64,000 nt of DNA from Gemmatimonadota bacterium (GCA_009692115.1 SHZU01000003.1:223079-287078), one strand, 5' to 3'; shown: positions 26,507 through 34,242, counted from the stretch's first letter. Program-made: numbers and translations. Notes: generated by a model from the letters alone, not told the origin.

Positions 26507-26917
26507 TCAGTAACGCGGAGGAGCGCGGGGAAGGCCGGGAGGATGGTGGGTTTGGTCGGGCTGGAGGTCGAGCGGTCCAAAGGCGACCGGCAATCGGGTG
26601 GCGACCCCACCGCGGAGCTCGCCGATCGGCGGGGCATCGGCGATGGCCAGGTCGGCCCGAGTGGCGAGGCCCGAACTGATCCGGGCGGCATGATGTTCCG
26701 AGTCAGCATGGTCTCCGGAGGCCGAGTGGTCCGATCCGGTGTGTGGTAATCCTTGGTCATGATCCAGGTCATGTTCGTGGTCACCAGCCGACCAGGCATG
26801 GTGGTCCGTCACGGCGGCATGGGCCCGCTCATGCGCCAATCCGGCGATCGACGGCGCGATCACCAGCCAGCACGCAAGCGGCGCAACGAACCTTCGCGCC
26901 AGAGGTCGGATCAACAT
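26507..26917 (-). CDS. Small His-rich exported protein
   Basis: The start at 26917 gives 136 residues with a signal peptide (A-P-L-A-C-W-L-V-I-A-P-S-I-A-G-L-A). A His/Asp-rich segment follows at about 36-80 (D-H-H-A-W, D-H-E-H-D-L-D-H-D, D-H-S-A-S-G-D-H-A-D-S-E-H-H) and then a Pro-rich tail. Such clusters bind transition metals, and the position ahead of the TolC/adaptor/RND genes suggests a periplasmic metal buffer or sensor. No homologous family is recognised. The stop is 121 nt before the TolC-family start, so co-transcription is likely but not certain. Confidence 0.7.
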   Translation of the reverse strand: MLIRPLARRFVAPLACWLVIAPSIAGLAHERAHAAVTDHHAWSAGDHEHDLDHDQGLPHTGSDHSASGDHADSEHHAARISSGLATRADLAIADAPPIGELRGGVATRLPVAFGPLDLQPDQTHHPPGLPRAPPRY

Positions 26918-27072
26918 GGGCTTCGGTAAGCTAACTCGATCCGGCCTCCCCCGTCCACTCGCGCACGACCCGTGAGGGCGACCCGCTTCCCGGGGTGTTC
27001 GCGCCCCCCCCTTTTTGTGGGTGGGACCCGGGTATAGTTGACGAAGGCACATTTTCCTCAGGAGGTCTGCCT

Positions 27073-27213
27073 ATGGACGGATTCCAATCGCCTGCAACGA
27101 TGTGGCCGGGAGCAAGCGCGGGTCTCCGTACCGCTGGGTTGGAAACCCGCACTGGGCGGGGGTTGGTCGTGCATCTCCGCACCTCCGGCCGTCGGAAGGT
27201 CGCCGCGTCGTGA
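27073..27213 (+). CDS. Small ORF with strong Shine-Dalgarno, unknown
   Basis: A 46-codon frame (M-D-G-F-Q-S-P-A-T-M ... R-R-K-V-A-A-S) is preceded by CAGGAGGT at near-ideal spacing and by TATAGT about 40 nt upstream of the ATG. The peptide is basic at its C-terminus and has no signal or recognisable motif. The ribosome-binding site is the best argument for coding; composition alone is not decisive. It could instead be the start of a decayed longer gene or a leader peptide. Confidence 0.4.
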   Translation: MDGFQSPATMWPGASAGLRTAGLETRTGRGLVVHLRTSGRRKVAAS

Positions 27214-27265
27214 CCCGCCACGGACCGCCGACCGCAACAGGGTGAGCCGGCCTGCCGCGAAAGCG

Positions 27266-27299
27266 CAAAGCCCCCCAGTAGATCGGCTGGGGAGCTTTG
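27266..27299 (-). terminator. Hairpin terminator after tRNA-Pro
   Basis: On the minus strand CAAAGCTCCCCAG and CTGGGGGGCTTTG form a 13-nt stem with one mismatch around an 8-nt loop, 12 nt past the tRNA-Pro 3' end, followed by a weak T-containing stretch (CGCTTTCG). Confidence 0.6.
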
Positions 27300-27310
27300 G
27301 TCGAACCAAG

Positions 27311-27384
27311 TCGGGGCGCCGGGATTTGAACCCGGGACCTCCTGCGCCCAAGGCAGGCGCGCTACCGGGCTGCGCTACGCCCCG
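27311..27384 (-). tRNA. tRNA-Pro (anticodon TGG)
   Basis: The cloverleaf is complete: acceptor CGGGGCG/CGCCCCG with discriminator A, anticodon stem CCTGC/GCAGG around loop CTTGGGC (anticodon TGG, reading CCN proline codons), and T-arm CCGGG TTCAAAT CCCGG. CCA is not encoded. It lies 30 nt downstream of the TetR gene stop on the same strand. Confidence 0.97.
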
Positions 27385-27414
27385 TCCGGCGGGACGAATA
27401 TAACCCCGCAAGGG

Positions 27415-28041
27415 TCACCGCCGGGCCACCCTCGGACGACGGGGGCGCGGCAGTTCGAAGCGGTTCGTCATATAGCCATCGACGATGGCCCATTGTTTGT
27501 CCGGCGGGTACGCCTTGGGCCGCAGCGTGTACCCGAGTCCGATGCCGTCCGAGAGCGCCACCAAGGCGTCCGCCTCATGTCGGGCATCGATCTCGACCGA
27601 GAGATCCCCGCGCGCCTGAAGGGCCCGAATCTCGAACTCCAAGCGGCCGTTCAGGATGGCGAGCCGTCGTTGGTGTTCATCGCGGAGCTTCGTGTCGCTC
27701 ATGGCGAGCCCCACGAACGATACCCACAGTTTCCAACCCGCCACCTGGCGGGGGCCTAGCGGCAAGGTGGTTCGCAGAATCCGTCGAACCCGCTCGATTC
27801 CCGTAACGCCCGCGAGCGCCGCATCCATATCCCGGACGATGGCCGTGCCCAGTCGATCGAGCGCGAACAACAGCAGCTCCGCCTTATCATGGAAATGGTA
27901 CGTCACGACCCCGGTCGTGGCGCCGAGCTCGGTGGCGATGGCCCGCATACTCGCCTTATGGAGCCCGTCCCGAAGGATCACCCGCCAGGCCGCCTCCGCC
28001 ACTTCCTCCCGAGTAATCATTCGTCCCGCGACACGCGCCAT
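27415..28041 (-). CDS. TetR family transcriptional regulator
   Basis: The start at 28041 gives 208 residues. An in-frame ATG 51 nt upstream would place the start inside the operator palindrome and is less likely. The N-terminal helix-turn-helix (T-R-E-E-V-A-E-A-A-W, A-S-M-R-A-I-A-T-E-L-G-A-T-T-G-V-V-T-Y-H-F) is standard for TetR/BetI. The C-terminal ligand domain has no diagnostic motif. It is divergent from the serine hydrolase at 28202, with a long imperfect palindrome between them that probably serves as operator for both genes. Confidence 0.88.
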   Translation of the reverse strand: MARVAGRMITREEVAEAAWRVILRDGLHKASMRAIATELGATTGVVTYHFHDKAELLLFALDRLGTAIVRDMDAALAGVTGIERVRRILRTTLPLGPRQVAGWKLWVSFVGLAMSDTKLRDEHQRRLAILNGRLEFEIRALQARGDLSVEIDARHEADALVALSDGIGLGYTLRPKAYPPDKQWAIVDGYMTNRFELPRPRRPRVARR

Positions 28042-28067
28042 GGTCCGGCCTCCGCTGCTTGGCACCA

Positions 28068-28106
28068 ACACAACGCTGGTTATATTAAGCATAACACCTG
28101 TTGTGT
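28068..28106. promoter_or_regulatory. Palindromic operator candidate (TetR site)
   Basis: The outer arms are ACACAAC (28068-28074) and GTTGTGT (28100-28106); inside them GTTAT and ATAAC frame an AT-rich centre. The 39-nt imperfect palindrome lies 27 nt upstream of the regulator start and 95 nt upstream of the hydrolase start, and is markedly AT-richer than the surroundings. It fits an autoregulated TetR operator. Confidence 0.6.
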
Positions 28107-28201
28107 TCCGATTCCTCGTTGCGCCCTGGAGCGCCCGATATGTCGCTGCCCACCACCCGCTCCCCCGGCGCCGTCGTCGCCACTCTCAAGGGGCTGTTCT
28201 C

Positions 28202-29632
28202 ATGATCCGCCGATCGTTGGCACCGGTTCTTTGCGCCGCCGCCCTGACCGCCTGTGGCAAATCCGCCGCCGACTCGGTCGACGCCAAGCTCGACCGGATC
28301 ATGACCGACGCGCTCGCCAAGCGGGAGCTCCCGGCCGCCTCGCTCGTGGTGGTCACGGGCGACCAGATCGTCTATGCCAAGGGATTTGGCCAGGCCGATC
28401 TCGCATCCGGCCGCGCCATGACCGATTCGACCCCGACCGTGATCGGATCAACCTCTAAGCCGCTCACCGCCCTCGGCGTGCTCAGACTGGTTCAGCTTGG
28501 GAAGGTGGCGCTCGATTCGCCCCTGGCCCGCTACACCCCGGACCTCCGATTCAAGGACCCGCGGGGAGCCGCTATCACGGTTCGCCAGCTGCTCAACAAC
28601 CGGTCCGGAATCGTGTCCGGTTTCTCCGGAGCGGCGCACGCGATCCCGTCGATCCAGGACGACCAGGCCGTCGAGCGGATCGCCCGCGAGACGGCTGAAT
28701 TGCCGCTCGATTTCGCGCCCGGGACGAGCTATGTGTACTCCAACCGCGGCTGGCTGCTGGCCGGTTATCTGATCCAACGGGTGGCCGGCGAGCCGGTCGA
28801 GGCATTCATGAAACGAGAGGTGTTCGACGCTCTCGGCATGACCGGTACGACGCTCGAATTCTGGAAGGTCGATGGCCTGGCGACCGGCTACGCCGAAGGG
28901 TTCAAGGTTCGAAATCAGCCCAGCACGGCATCGCTCCATCGGGGATACGGCCCCTCCGGCATGACCGTGTCGACCCCGCGAGACATGGGCCGGCTGTTGG
29001 TGGCCATGCTGAACGGCGGGAAGACCGTCTTGAAAACCCAGTTCCTGACGCCCGAGCTGATCGTCGAAGCAATCCGGCCCCAGGCCGAGGCTGAGAGCGA
29101 ACTCGGCGGACCGACGAAGTACGGCCTGGGATGGGAGGTCGACTCTTCGTTCGGAGCCCTCACCGTCAAGAAGGCCGGCTCCGTCGGCACGATGGTGTCG
29201 CTCTGGATCATACTGCCCGACCAGAAGACGGCGGTTGCCTTTGCGTTCAATCGTGAGGACTACAAGGTCATGCCGATTGTTCCGGCCGTCCTGAAGGCGT
29301 TGAGGGGCGGGCCGGTCGACACCTTGCCGGCCGGCACGTGGGTCGCCCCGCCACCGCCGGCCGGGGTTACCATCGCCGCTGCGGTCCTCCGCCAGTGGGT
29401 GGGCCAGTACGACACCCGACTTGGCGACACCCAGGTTTATCTCCGCTCCGACTCATTGTTCGCGGACTACGAAGGCACTGGAACCACCCTGGTTCCAGTC
29501 GACGATTCGACCTTCGCGATCGTGGACGATCAGGTGCGGCACGCCGGCAAACGGTTCATCTTTCGGAACCAGGGCACGGCGGTCACCATCTGGAACTCGG
29601 CGAAGGACTCGCTCGGCGTCCGGGTCCGCTGA
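28202..29632 (+). CDS. Serine hydrolase, CubicO/beta-lactamase class C family lipoprotein
   Basis: The 476-residue protein has a lipobox (A-L-T-A-C, Cys18). The penicillin-binding fold includes the SxxK motif S-T-S-K (83-86) with the catalytic Ser, and the YxN motif Y-S-N-R-G. A small beta domain at the C-terminus (about 395-476) starts L-R-Q-W-V-G-Q-Y-D, as in many CubicO esterases. Likely activities are esterase, amidase or D-amino-peptidase in the periplasm; beta-lactamase activity cannot be assumed. It is probably controlled by the divergent TetR protein through the shared palindrome. It ends 4 nt before the convergent aldolase gene stop. Confidence 0.88.
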   Translation: MIRRSLAPVLCAAALTACGKSAADSVDAKLDRIMTDALAKRELPAASLVVVTGDQIVYAKGFGQADLASGRAMTDSTPTVIGSTSKPLTALGVLRLVQLGKVALDSPLARYTPDLRFKDPRGAAITVRQLLNNRSGIVSGFSGAAHAIPSIQDDQAVERIARETAELPLDFAPGTSYVYSNRGWLLAGYLIQRVAGEPVEAFMKREVFDALGMTGTTLEFWKVDGLATGYAEGFKVRNQPSTASLHRGYGPSGMTVSTPRDMGRLLVAMLNGGKTVLKTQFLTPELIVEAIRPQAEAESELGGPTKYGLGWEVDSSFGALTVKKAGSVGTMVSLWIILPDQKTAVAFAFNREDYKVMPIVPAVLKALRGGPVDTLPAGTWVAPPPPAGVTIAAAVLRQWVGQYDTRLGDTQVYLRSDSLFADYEGTGTTLVPVDDSTFAIVDDQVRHAGKRFIFRNQGTAVTIWNSAKDSLGVRVR

Positions 29633-29636
29633 GCGT

Positions 29637-30413
29637 TCAGCCGCGGATCGTATCGACGGCTTCCTTGGCGGCTTTTTGTAGGAAGCCAACATCGCTGTTG
29701 ATGCTCACCAGCCGCATGCCCTTGCGGGCCCACTCGGTGGTGAGCGCCACGTCATTGGTGTGGATGGCCGGATAGACGCCGGCCTTCGCGCACGCCGCCA
29801 TCATCCGATCGATCGCGGCCATCAGGACGGGGTCCCGCATCTTGCCGGGGACGTCGAGGGCAATCGAGAGGTCGTTCGGCCCGATCAAGGCCGCATCGAC
29901 GCCCGGCACGGCCACGATCTCCTCGATTCGCTCGACCGCCTCGCGAGTCTCGATCTGAACGATCACGAACGTCTCGCGATTCGACTCCGCCATCATCTGC
30001 ACGACATCGCCGCCTTTGAACTCGGTGTGACCGCGGCCGAGGGCGCTCCCTCGCCGGCCCACCGGGGGATACTTGACGATCGACACCGCGTCCCGCACCT
30101 GTTCCGGCGTGGTGATCCGGGGCAGCATGACTCCCTGGGCCCCGCCATCGAGTGACTGACTGATCAGTTCGTAGGTCAGCGCCGGGACCCTGACGATCGG
30201 GGTGAGGCCGATCGTCCGGGCGGCGCGGCTCAGATCCGCCACGGTCTCGCTGCTGAAGACCCCGTGCTCGTTGTCGATGATGACCCAGTCGAGCCCCGCA
30301 TTCAGAAGGCACTGAATCACGGCCGGCTGACGGATTTCGGCCACCATCGTACCGATGGCGGTTTGCCCCTCGGCAAGGCGTTGCTTCAAACGGTTCGGCG
30401 GAATGATGGCCAT
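29637..30413 (-). CDS. HpcH/HpaI-family 2-oxo-3-deoxy acid aldolase
   Basis: The 258-residue metal-dependent class II aldolase of the HpaI/GarL type reversibly cleaves 2-keto-3-deoxy acids to pyruvate plus an aldehyde. Motifs include W-V-I-I-D-N-E-H-G (catalytic His and metal-proximal acid), I-V-R-V-P, G-V-M-L-P-R-I, Q-I-E-T-R-E-A-V and A-L-I-G-P-N-D-L-S. The substrate (rhamnonate, glucarate or 4-hydroxy-2-oxoheptanedioate series) is not resolved. It is the last gene of the minus-strand run that starts at 34213, 16 nt after rdgB. Confidence 0.88.
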   Translation of the reverse strand: MAIIPPNRLKQRLAEGQTAIGTMVAEIRQPAVIQCLLNAGLDWVIIDNEHGVFSSETVADLSRAARTIGLTPIVRVPALTYELISQSLDGGAQGVMLPRITTPEQVRDAVSIVKYPPVGRRGSALGRGHTEFKGGDVVQMMAESNRETFVIVQIETREAVERIEEIVAVPGVDAALIGPNDLSIALDVPGKMRDPVLMAAIDRMMAACAKAGVYPAIHTNDVALTTEWARKGMRLVSINSDVGFLQKAAKEAVDTIRG

Positions 30414-30429
30414 GGGATCGTTCGGGGGT

Positions 30430-31050
30430 TCAGAGTGGTCGGACCGTCAGTGCCTCGAGTAAGGCGCGGAACGCCTTTCCTCGGTGACTGACCGCATCCT
30501 TGTCAGCGTCCGAGGCCTCGCCAAAAGTCCGGCCGAGGTCGTCGCTCAGGAAATAGGGATCATAGCCGAACCCATTGGTTCCCCGGGGCTCAGTGAGAAC
30601 CAAACCGGGGGCCGAGGCGTCGAAGGTCTCCGGGATGGCCGATGGTTTCCTGACGAGGACCAGGACACACCGGTAGCGGGCTCGGCGCCGGTTCTCGGCC
30701 GCGCCTGCCAGCCGGCGTACCAACATGGCATTGTTGGCCGCGTCGATCTGCAGCGAGGTTCCCGACGCCTGGGCCCATCGCTTCGAGCGCACACCGGGTT
30801 CGCCGCCCAAGCTGAAGACCTCGAGCCCGCTGTCGTCCGCCACCGTTGGCAGGCCCGTCTTTCGGCAAAAGTATTCCGCCTTGGCCCGGGCGTTGGCCTC
30901 GAAGGAATCGTGCAGCTCGAGCGCGTCCTCTGCGGCTGCCTCGACAACCCCGGCGTCATCCGGGAACGCCCCGTCGAACGGCGCCGCCGCCAGCAACCGC
31001 CGGACCTCGGGCTGCTTGCCGGCGCTTCGGGTGGCCACCAAGAGCTTCAC
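30430..31050 (-). CDS. rdgB: Non-canonical purine NTP pyrophosphatase (RdgB/HAM1)
   Basis: The enzyme hydrolyses ITP, dITP and XTP to monophosphates and so cleans the nucleotide pool. The 206 residues carry all family motifs: A-T-R-S-A-G-K near the N-terminus, S-F-E-A-N-A-R-A-K-A, A-D-D-S-G-L-E-V (catalytic Asp), G-F-G-Y-D-P-Y-F and the C-terminal S-H-R-G-K-A. It overlaps rph by 4 nt (ATGA), the conserved rph-rdgB arrangement. Confidence 0.96.
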   Translation of the reverse strand: MKLLVATRSAGKQPEVRRLLAAAPFDGAFPDDAGVVEAAAEDALELHDSFEANARAKAEYFCRKTGLPTVADDSGLEVFSLGGEPGVRSKRWAQASGTSLQIDAANNAMLVRRLAGAAENRRRARYRCVLVLVRKPSAIPETFDASAPGLVLTEPRGTNGFGYDPYFLSDDLGRTFGEASDADKDAVSHRGKAFRALLEALTVRPL

Positions 31051-31757
31051 CGGCCGAGCGCCGTTCGCTGCGCGGTGAAGAGCTCGCCGATCCCGGCAGT
31101 GGCGAGATCGAGGATCTCGCCAAACTGAGACCGGGTGAAGACCCCCTGTTCGCCGGTGCCCTGGATTTCAACGAAATCGGACGGGGCGCGCATCACGACG
31201 TTGGCGTCGACGCCCGCGTCCTTGTCCTCGACGTAGGCCAAGTCGAGCAAGGCCGCATTGTCGACAATGCCGACCGACACGGCGGCCACCAACTGCCCGA
31301 ACGGCGACGGCTGCCCGGTCCGTTGGGCCAGCCAGTCGCAGGCGTCGGCCAGGGCCACGCACCCGCCGGTAATGCTTGCGGTCCGGGTGCCGCCGTCGGC
31401 TTGGAGGACATCGCAGTCAATCTTGATGGTGTATTCGCCGAAGTCCCAACGGCCCATGGCCGCCCGGAGCGAGCGACCGATCAGCCGTTGGATTTCCTGG
31501 CTCCGGCCTCCGGGACCGTTCCGTTCCCGGCTGGTCCGCTCGAGGGTGGCCCGGGGCAGCATCGAATACTCCGCCGTAACCCAGCCCAGTCCGCTCCCCT
31601 TTTTGAACGGCGGGACGCCGGTCTCGACGGAGGCGGTGCAATGCACGAGGGTGCCACCGAATCGGACCAGGCACGATCCTTCGGCGTACGGATTGGCGTT
31701 GCGTTCCAGGACGACCGGGCGAAGCTGGTCGGGGGTTCGGCCGTCAGCGCGATTCAC
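31047..31757 (-). CDS. rph: Ribonuclease PH
   Basis: The phosphorolytic 3'-5' exoribonuclease trims tRNA 3' ends, using phosphate and releasing NDPs. The 236 residues contain R-T-P-D-Q-L-R-P-V, the G-S-C-L-V strand, P-R-A-T-L-E-R-T-S-R-E-R-N-G-P-G-G-R-S-Q-E-I (phosphate-binding Arg/Thr region) and I-D-C-D-V-L-Q-A-D-G-G-T-R-T-A-S-I-T-G-G near residue 125 (catalytic Asp). It overlaps hldE2 by 14 nt and rdgB by 4 nt. Because neither tRNA-Arg nor tRNA-Pro here encodes CCA, 3' trimming plus CCA addition is needed. Confidence 0.96.
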   Translation of the reverse strand: MNRADGRTPDQLRPVVLERNANPYAEGSCLVRFGGTLVHCTASVETGVPPFKKGSGLGWVTAEYSMLPRATLERTSRERNGPGGRSQEIQRLIGRSLRAAMGRWDFGEYTIKIDCDVLQADGGTRTASITGGCVALADACDWLAQRTGQPSPFGQLVAAVSVGIVDNAALLDLAYVEDKDAGVDANVVMRAPSDFVEIQGTGEQGVFTRSQFGEILDLATAGIGELFTAQRTALGR

Positions 31758-32217
31758 GAATTCGCTCCACGAGTGAGGTAGTTGAACGGTCAGGGACGAG
31801 GGGGACTATGACGACCCGGCCGCCCCGGGCTTCGACGAAGGATGCGCCGACCACGGTCTCTCGAGAATAGTCGCCGCCTTTGGCGAGGACGTCGGGGCGG
31901 ATCGCCTCGATGACGGCGGCGGGGGTCGGGTCGCCGAATAACACGACCCGGTCGACCGCTCCGAGTCCGGCCAGGAGTCGGGCCCGATCGGCGGCGGGAA
32001 CGAACGGCCGGCCAGGTCCCTTGCCGAGCGAGCGGGCCGAGGCGTCGTCGTTGACTCCGACGACGAGGGCATGGCCGAGGGCCCGGGCGGCCTCGAGATA
32101 TTCCACGTGACCGCGGTGCAGCAAATCGAACACGCCGTTGGTGAACACGACCGAGCCGCCGACCCGGTCGCGCCACGCCACGGCATCCTCCAGCGGAACG
32201 ACCTTCCCCGCCGTCAC
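31744..32217 (-). CDS. D-glycero-beta-D-manno-heptose 1-phosphate adenylyltransferase (HldE C-terminal type)
   Basis: The enzyme makes ADP-heptose for the LPS inner core. The 157 residues are the nucleotidyltransferase half only, with F-T-N-G-V-F-D-L-L-H-R-G-H-V-E-Y (HxGH) near residue 25 and the late K-G-G-D-Y-S-R-E motif. The kinase half (HldE1/HldA) is not fused and not in the window. It starts with GTG, overlapping the stop of the upstream 123-residue gene as GTGA. Confidence 0.93.
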   Translation of the reverse strand: MTAGKVVPLEDAVAWRDRVGGSVVFTNGVFDLLHRGHVEYLEAARALGHALVVGVNDDASARSLGKGPGRPFVPAADRARLLAGLGAVDRVVLFGDPTPAAVIEAIRPDVLAKGGDYSRETVVGASFVEARGGRVVIVPLVPDRSTTSLVERIRESR

Positions 32218-32585
32218 TGGGAGTGGGTCGCCGTCGGTTTGAAGGTGACGGTCTTTGTCACGAACGGCAGATTCAGGTTCTCAGTGTAGACGGTCGAGAT
32301 CGTGATGGTCCGCGGATAGATATCGGTTCGCCGGATCTGAAAGTTCCTGGCCGCCGGCGGAATCCCGGTTTCATCGGAGGCTTCCCGGAGATTGCGGAGG
32401 ATCTGCTCGGTCGGCTGGGTTTGGGCAAAGAGCGCGGCGGAGTCGATCTTGTCCTTGATCGCGTAGAACCGGTAAGAGACCCGGCCCACCTGCATGCCGT
32501 AGTAGACGGGGATAATCGTGACCACCAGCGACCCGAGATAGCCGGTCATGCTGGCGCCGCGGCGGCTCTTGGTCGGATTTACCAT
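32214..32585 (-). CDS. Small single-span membrane protein, DUF4845-like
   Basis: The 123 residues have one hydrophobic segment (L-G-S-L-V-V-T-I-I-P-V-Y-Y-G-M) after a basic N-terminus. A helix-rich stretch (V-S-Y-R-F-Y-A-I-K-D-K-I) and a beta-rich C-terminus (T-I-T-I-S-T-V-Y, T-V-T-F-K-P) follow. The layout resembles DUF4845 proteins, but the match is weak. It overlaps lptE by 7 nt and hldE2 by 4 nt, so it is locked in an envelope-biogenesis operon; its own role is unknown. Confidence 0.75.
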   Translation of the reverse strand: MVNPTKSRRGASMTGYLGSLVVTIIPVYYGMQVGRVSYRFYAIKDKIDSAALFAQTQPTEQILRNLREASDETGIPPAARNFQIRRTDIYPRTITISTVYTENLNLPFVTKTVTFKPTATHSQ

Positions 32586-33085
32586 TGAGATTGGGCTCCA
32601 TCGACGATGTCCGTGATCAATTTCTCGATCGCTTTTTTCCGGCCTTCGATTTCGCTTGACGTATAGTCGCCTTCGACCGAGAGACCGTTCCGCTCCCAGA
32701 GAATCTTGTTGTTCTTCTGATCGAAAATCTGGACATTGATCGTGATCTGCACCTTCCGACGGCTCACCTGCACGTTCTGGTTTTTCTCGTTGCCTCCAAA
32801 GGCCACCGGGATGTCCGGATCGTACCGTTGGATCGATCCCCGGACCAAGGCATCAGCTAGCGCTTCGCCCGAGGGCCGGAGGCCGAGGCGGTTCTGGACG
32901 GCCTCGCGAACGGCGCGGTTGACCTCGGACGTCAATGACGGCTCGGCCGTCAGATTGTCGAACGGAAGCACCGCCACCGTTTTGATGGCTGGTGGGAACC
33001 CGGTGCCGCCGCCGAAGCCATAGAGGCAGCCCGACAGTCCGGCGCCGAGGCTAAGGCTGAGGAGGAGTCCAGGTATCCGGCGCAA
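32579..33085 (-). CDS. LptE-like lipoprotein (LPS assembly)
   Basis: The predicted outer-membrane lipoprotein would partner LptD in LPS insertion. A TTG at 33085 gives a clean signal peptide and lipobox (L-G-A-G-L-S-G-C, Cys20), 168 residues; ATG starts further upstream would be charged and lack a proper signal. The mature protein begins with the F-G-G-G-T-G-F-P-P-A-I-K-T-V-A-V stretch common to LptE-family members, then N-L-T-A-E-P-S-L and the strand-helix pattern with I-T-I-N-V-Q-I-F-D-Q-K. The proposed start overlaps the previous gene by 35 nt. Start codon is uncertain; family call fairly good. Confidence 0.75.
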   Translation of the reverse strand: MRRIPGLLLSLSLGAGLSGCLYGFGGGTGFPPAIKTVAVLPFDNLTAEPSLTSEVNRAVREAVQNRLGLRPSGEALADALVRGSIQRYDPDIPVAFGGNEKNQNVQVSRRKVQITINVQIFDQKNNKILWERNGLSVEGDYTSSEIEGRKKAIEKLITDIVDGAQSQW

Positions 33086-33740
33086 AAGTTGAAGCTTTCT
33101 GGTTGGAGGAAAACGTGATGTCAAGGCGCGCCGGAACGCTCGGAACGATGAGGCGCGCGGTTTGCGGTCGGCCATCGGCCCCAAAAACAGTCTCGACCGT
33201 GCCGACTTTCTTGCCCCCCTGGCGCAGTTCGGCAATCAGGCGTCCGTCCGCGCCACCGAGCCGGACGTAGTCGACGGTATCGGCCCCGATATGGTACTGC
33301 CAGACGGTTAGGACCGAATCCGCGTACCGGCGGACGACCGCATCGGCCGCGGGGGCCCGGACCACGCCGAGGAGCGCCCAGAAGAGTGGATAGTTCGGCA
33401 CCAGGCGTTTGACGTCGTTTTCCGGGTTGGCCCAGAGGGCGGTATCGCCGCTGACGAAGGCCGCCGCCCGGCCGGAGCCGAGCGGTCCCTGCACGTCGAG
33501 CCGGGCCGAATCCGGGGGAGCGAAGCGAATCCGGCCCCGGCCGCCGGCGGCGCCTTGGTCGTCTCGGAACTGCCACCGGAACCGGATCTCCCGCGGGTCG
33601 GCTGGAATGGTGGCGAGGGACCACGCCATGGCGCTGTCCCGGGAGGCGGACACCAAGCCGGCAGGCTTGGGGAAAGTAATGGCGCCGCCACCGCCGCACC
33701 CAGCCAGCGCCAGCGCCGCGCACACGTGAACGGGCCTCAT
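33051..33740 (-). CDS. Lipoprotein, possibly LolB/DUF4292-like
   Basis: The ATG at 33740 gives 229 residues with a lipobox (L-A-L-A-G-C, Cys15). The body alternates short beta strands, e.g. I-R-F-R-W-Q-F-R-D, G-R-I-R-F-A-P-P-D-S-A-R-L-D-V-Q-G-P-L-G and V-D-Y-V-R-L-G-G-A-D, in a pattern resembling the half-barrel of LolA/LolB or DUF4292 proteins that carry lipids. This assignment is tentative. It is encoded directly before the LptE-like gene and overlaps it, so an outer-membrane assembly role is plausible. Confidence 0.65.
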   Translation of the reverse strand: MRPVHVCAALALAGCGGGGAITFPKPAGLVSASRDSAMAWSLATIPADPREIRFRWQFRDDQGAAGGRGRIRFAPPDSARLDVQGPLGSGRAAAFVSGDTALWANPENDVKRLVPNYPLFWALLGVVRAPAADAVVRRYADSVLTVWQYHIGADTVDYVRLGGADGRLIAELRQGGKKVGTVETVFGADGRPQTARLIVPSVPARLDITFSSNQKASTFAPDTWTPPQP

Positions 33741-33781
33741 CGCTAGATGATACACGGTGACGGCCCCCGGCGCTCGACGGG

Positions 33782-34213
33782 TCACAACCGGACCGGGTCC
33801 GCTGAAATCGGGAGGAGTTCGGCGACCTCGGCCGGAAGCCGGGCCCAGCGCGAGTTGGCGTCGATGACCATCAGGCTGGTGCTGGCGGTGGCCAGGATCC
33901 GGCCGGTGTCGGCGTGCTCGACGACGTAGCCAAACCCGATCCGGCGGGAGGCCCGTTCCCGGACCCAGCACCGAATCGTGATCCGGTCATCGTACCGGGC
34001 CGACTGGCGATACCGAATGGTGAGCTCGCCGACCAGGAGCCGGATACCGCGCCGTTCCAACTCGGCATAGCTCACCCCGGTCCGGCGGAGGTGCTCGGTG
34101 CGGGCCCGGTCGAGCCACACCAGATAGCAGGCATGGTACACCACCCCCATCTGGTCGGTTTCGCTGTAGTTGACTCGCCACTCGGTGACGGAAATGTCGG
34201 GGGTCGCTTCCAT
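33782..34213 (-). CDS. YbgC-type acyl-CoA thioesterase
   Basis: The hotdog-fold thioesterase of the 4-hydroxybenzoyl-CoA thioesterase/YbgC group starts at 34213 (GGAGG 5 nt before the ATG), 143 residues. The catalytic motif Y-S-E-T-D-Q-M-G-V-V-Y-H-A-C-Y-L (Asp20) is intact, followed by W-L-D-R-A-R-T-E-H-L. YbgC-type enzymes hydrolyse short or hydroxylated acyl-CoA and are often near Tol-Pal or envelope genes. It heads the minus-strand run to 29637 and is divergent from the lpxH-like gene only 30 nt away. Confidence 0.88.
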   Translation of the reverse strand: MEATPDISVTEWRVNYSETDQMGVVYHACYLVWLDRARTEHLRRTGVSYAELERRGIRLLVGELTIRYRQSARYDDRITIRCWVRERASRRIGFGYVVEHADTGRILATASTSLMVIDANSRWARLPAEVAELLPISADPVRL

Positions 34214-34242
34214 GCGTTCCTCCATTGTCCTATTTTCGGGCC

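Noticed and set aside
26918-27052. N-terminal extension of the His-rich protein by 45 codons
   Set aside because: The extension is basic and Gly/Pro-rich without a signal, whereas the start at 26917 gives a normal signal peptide.
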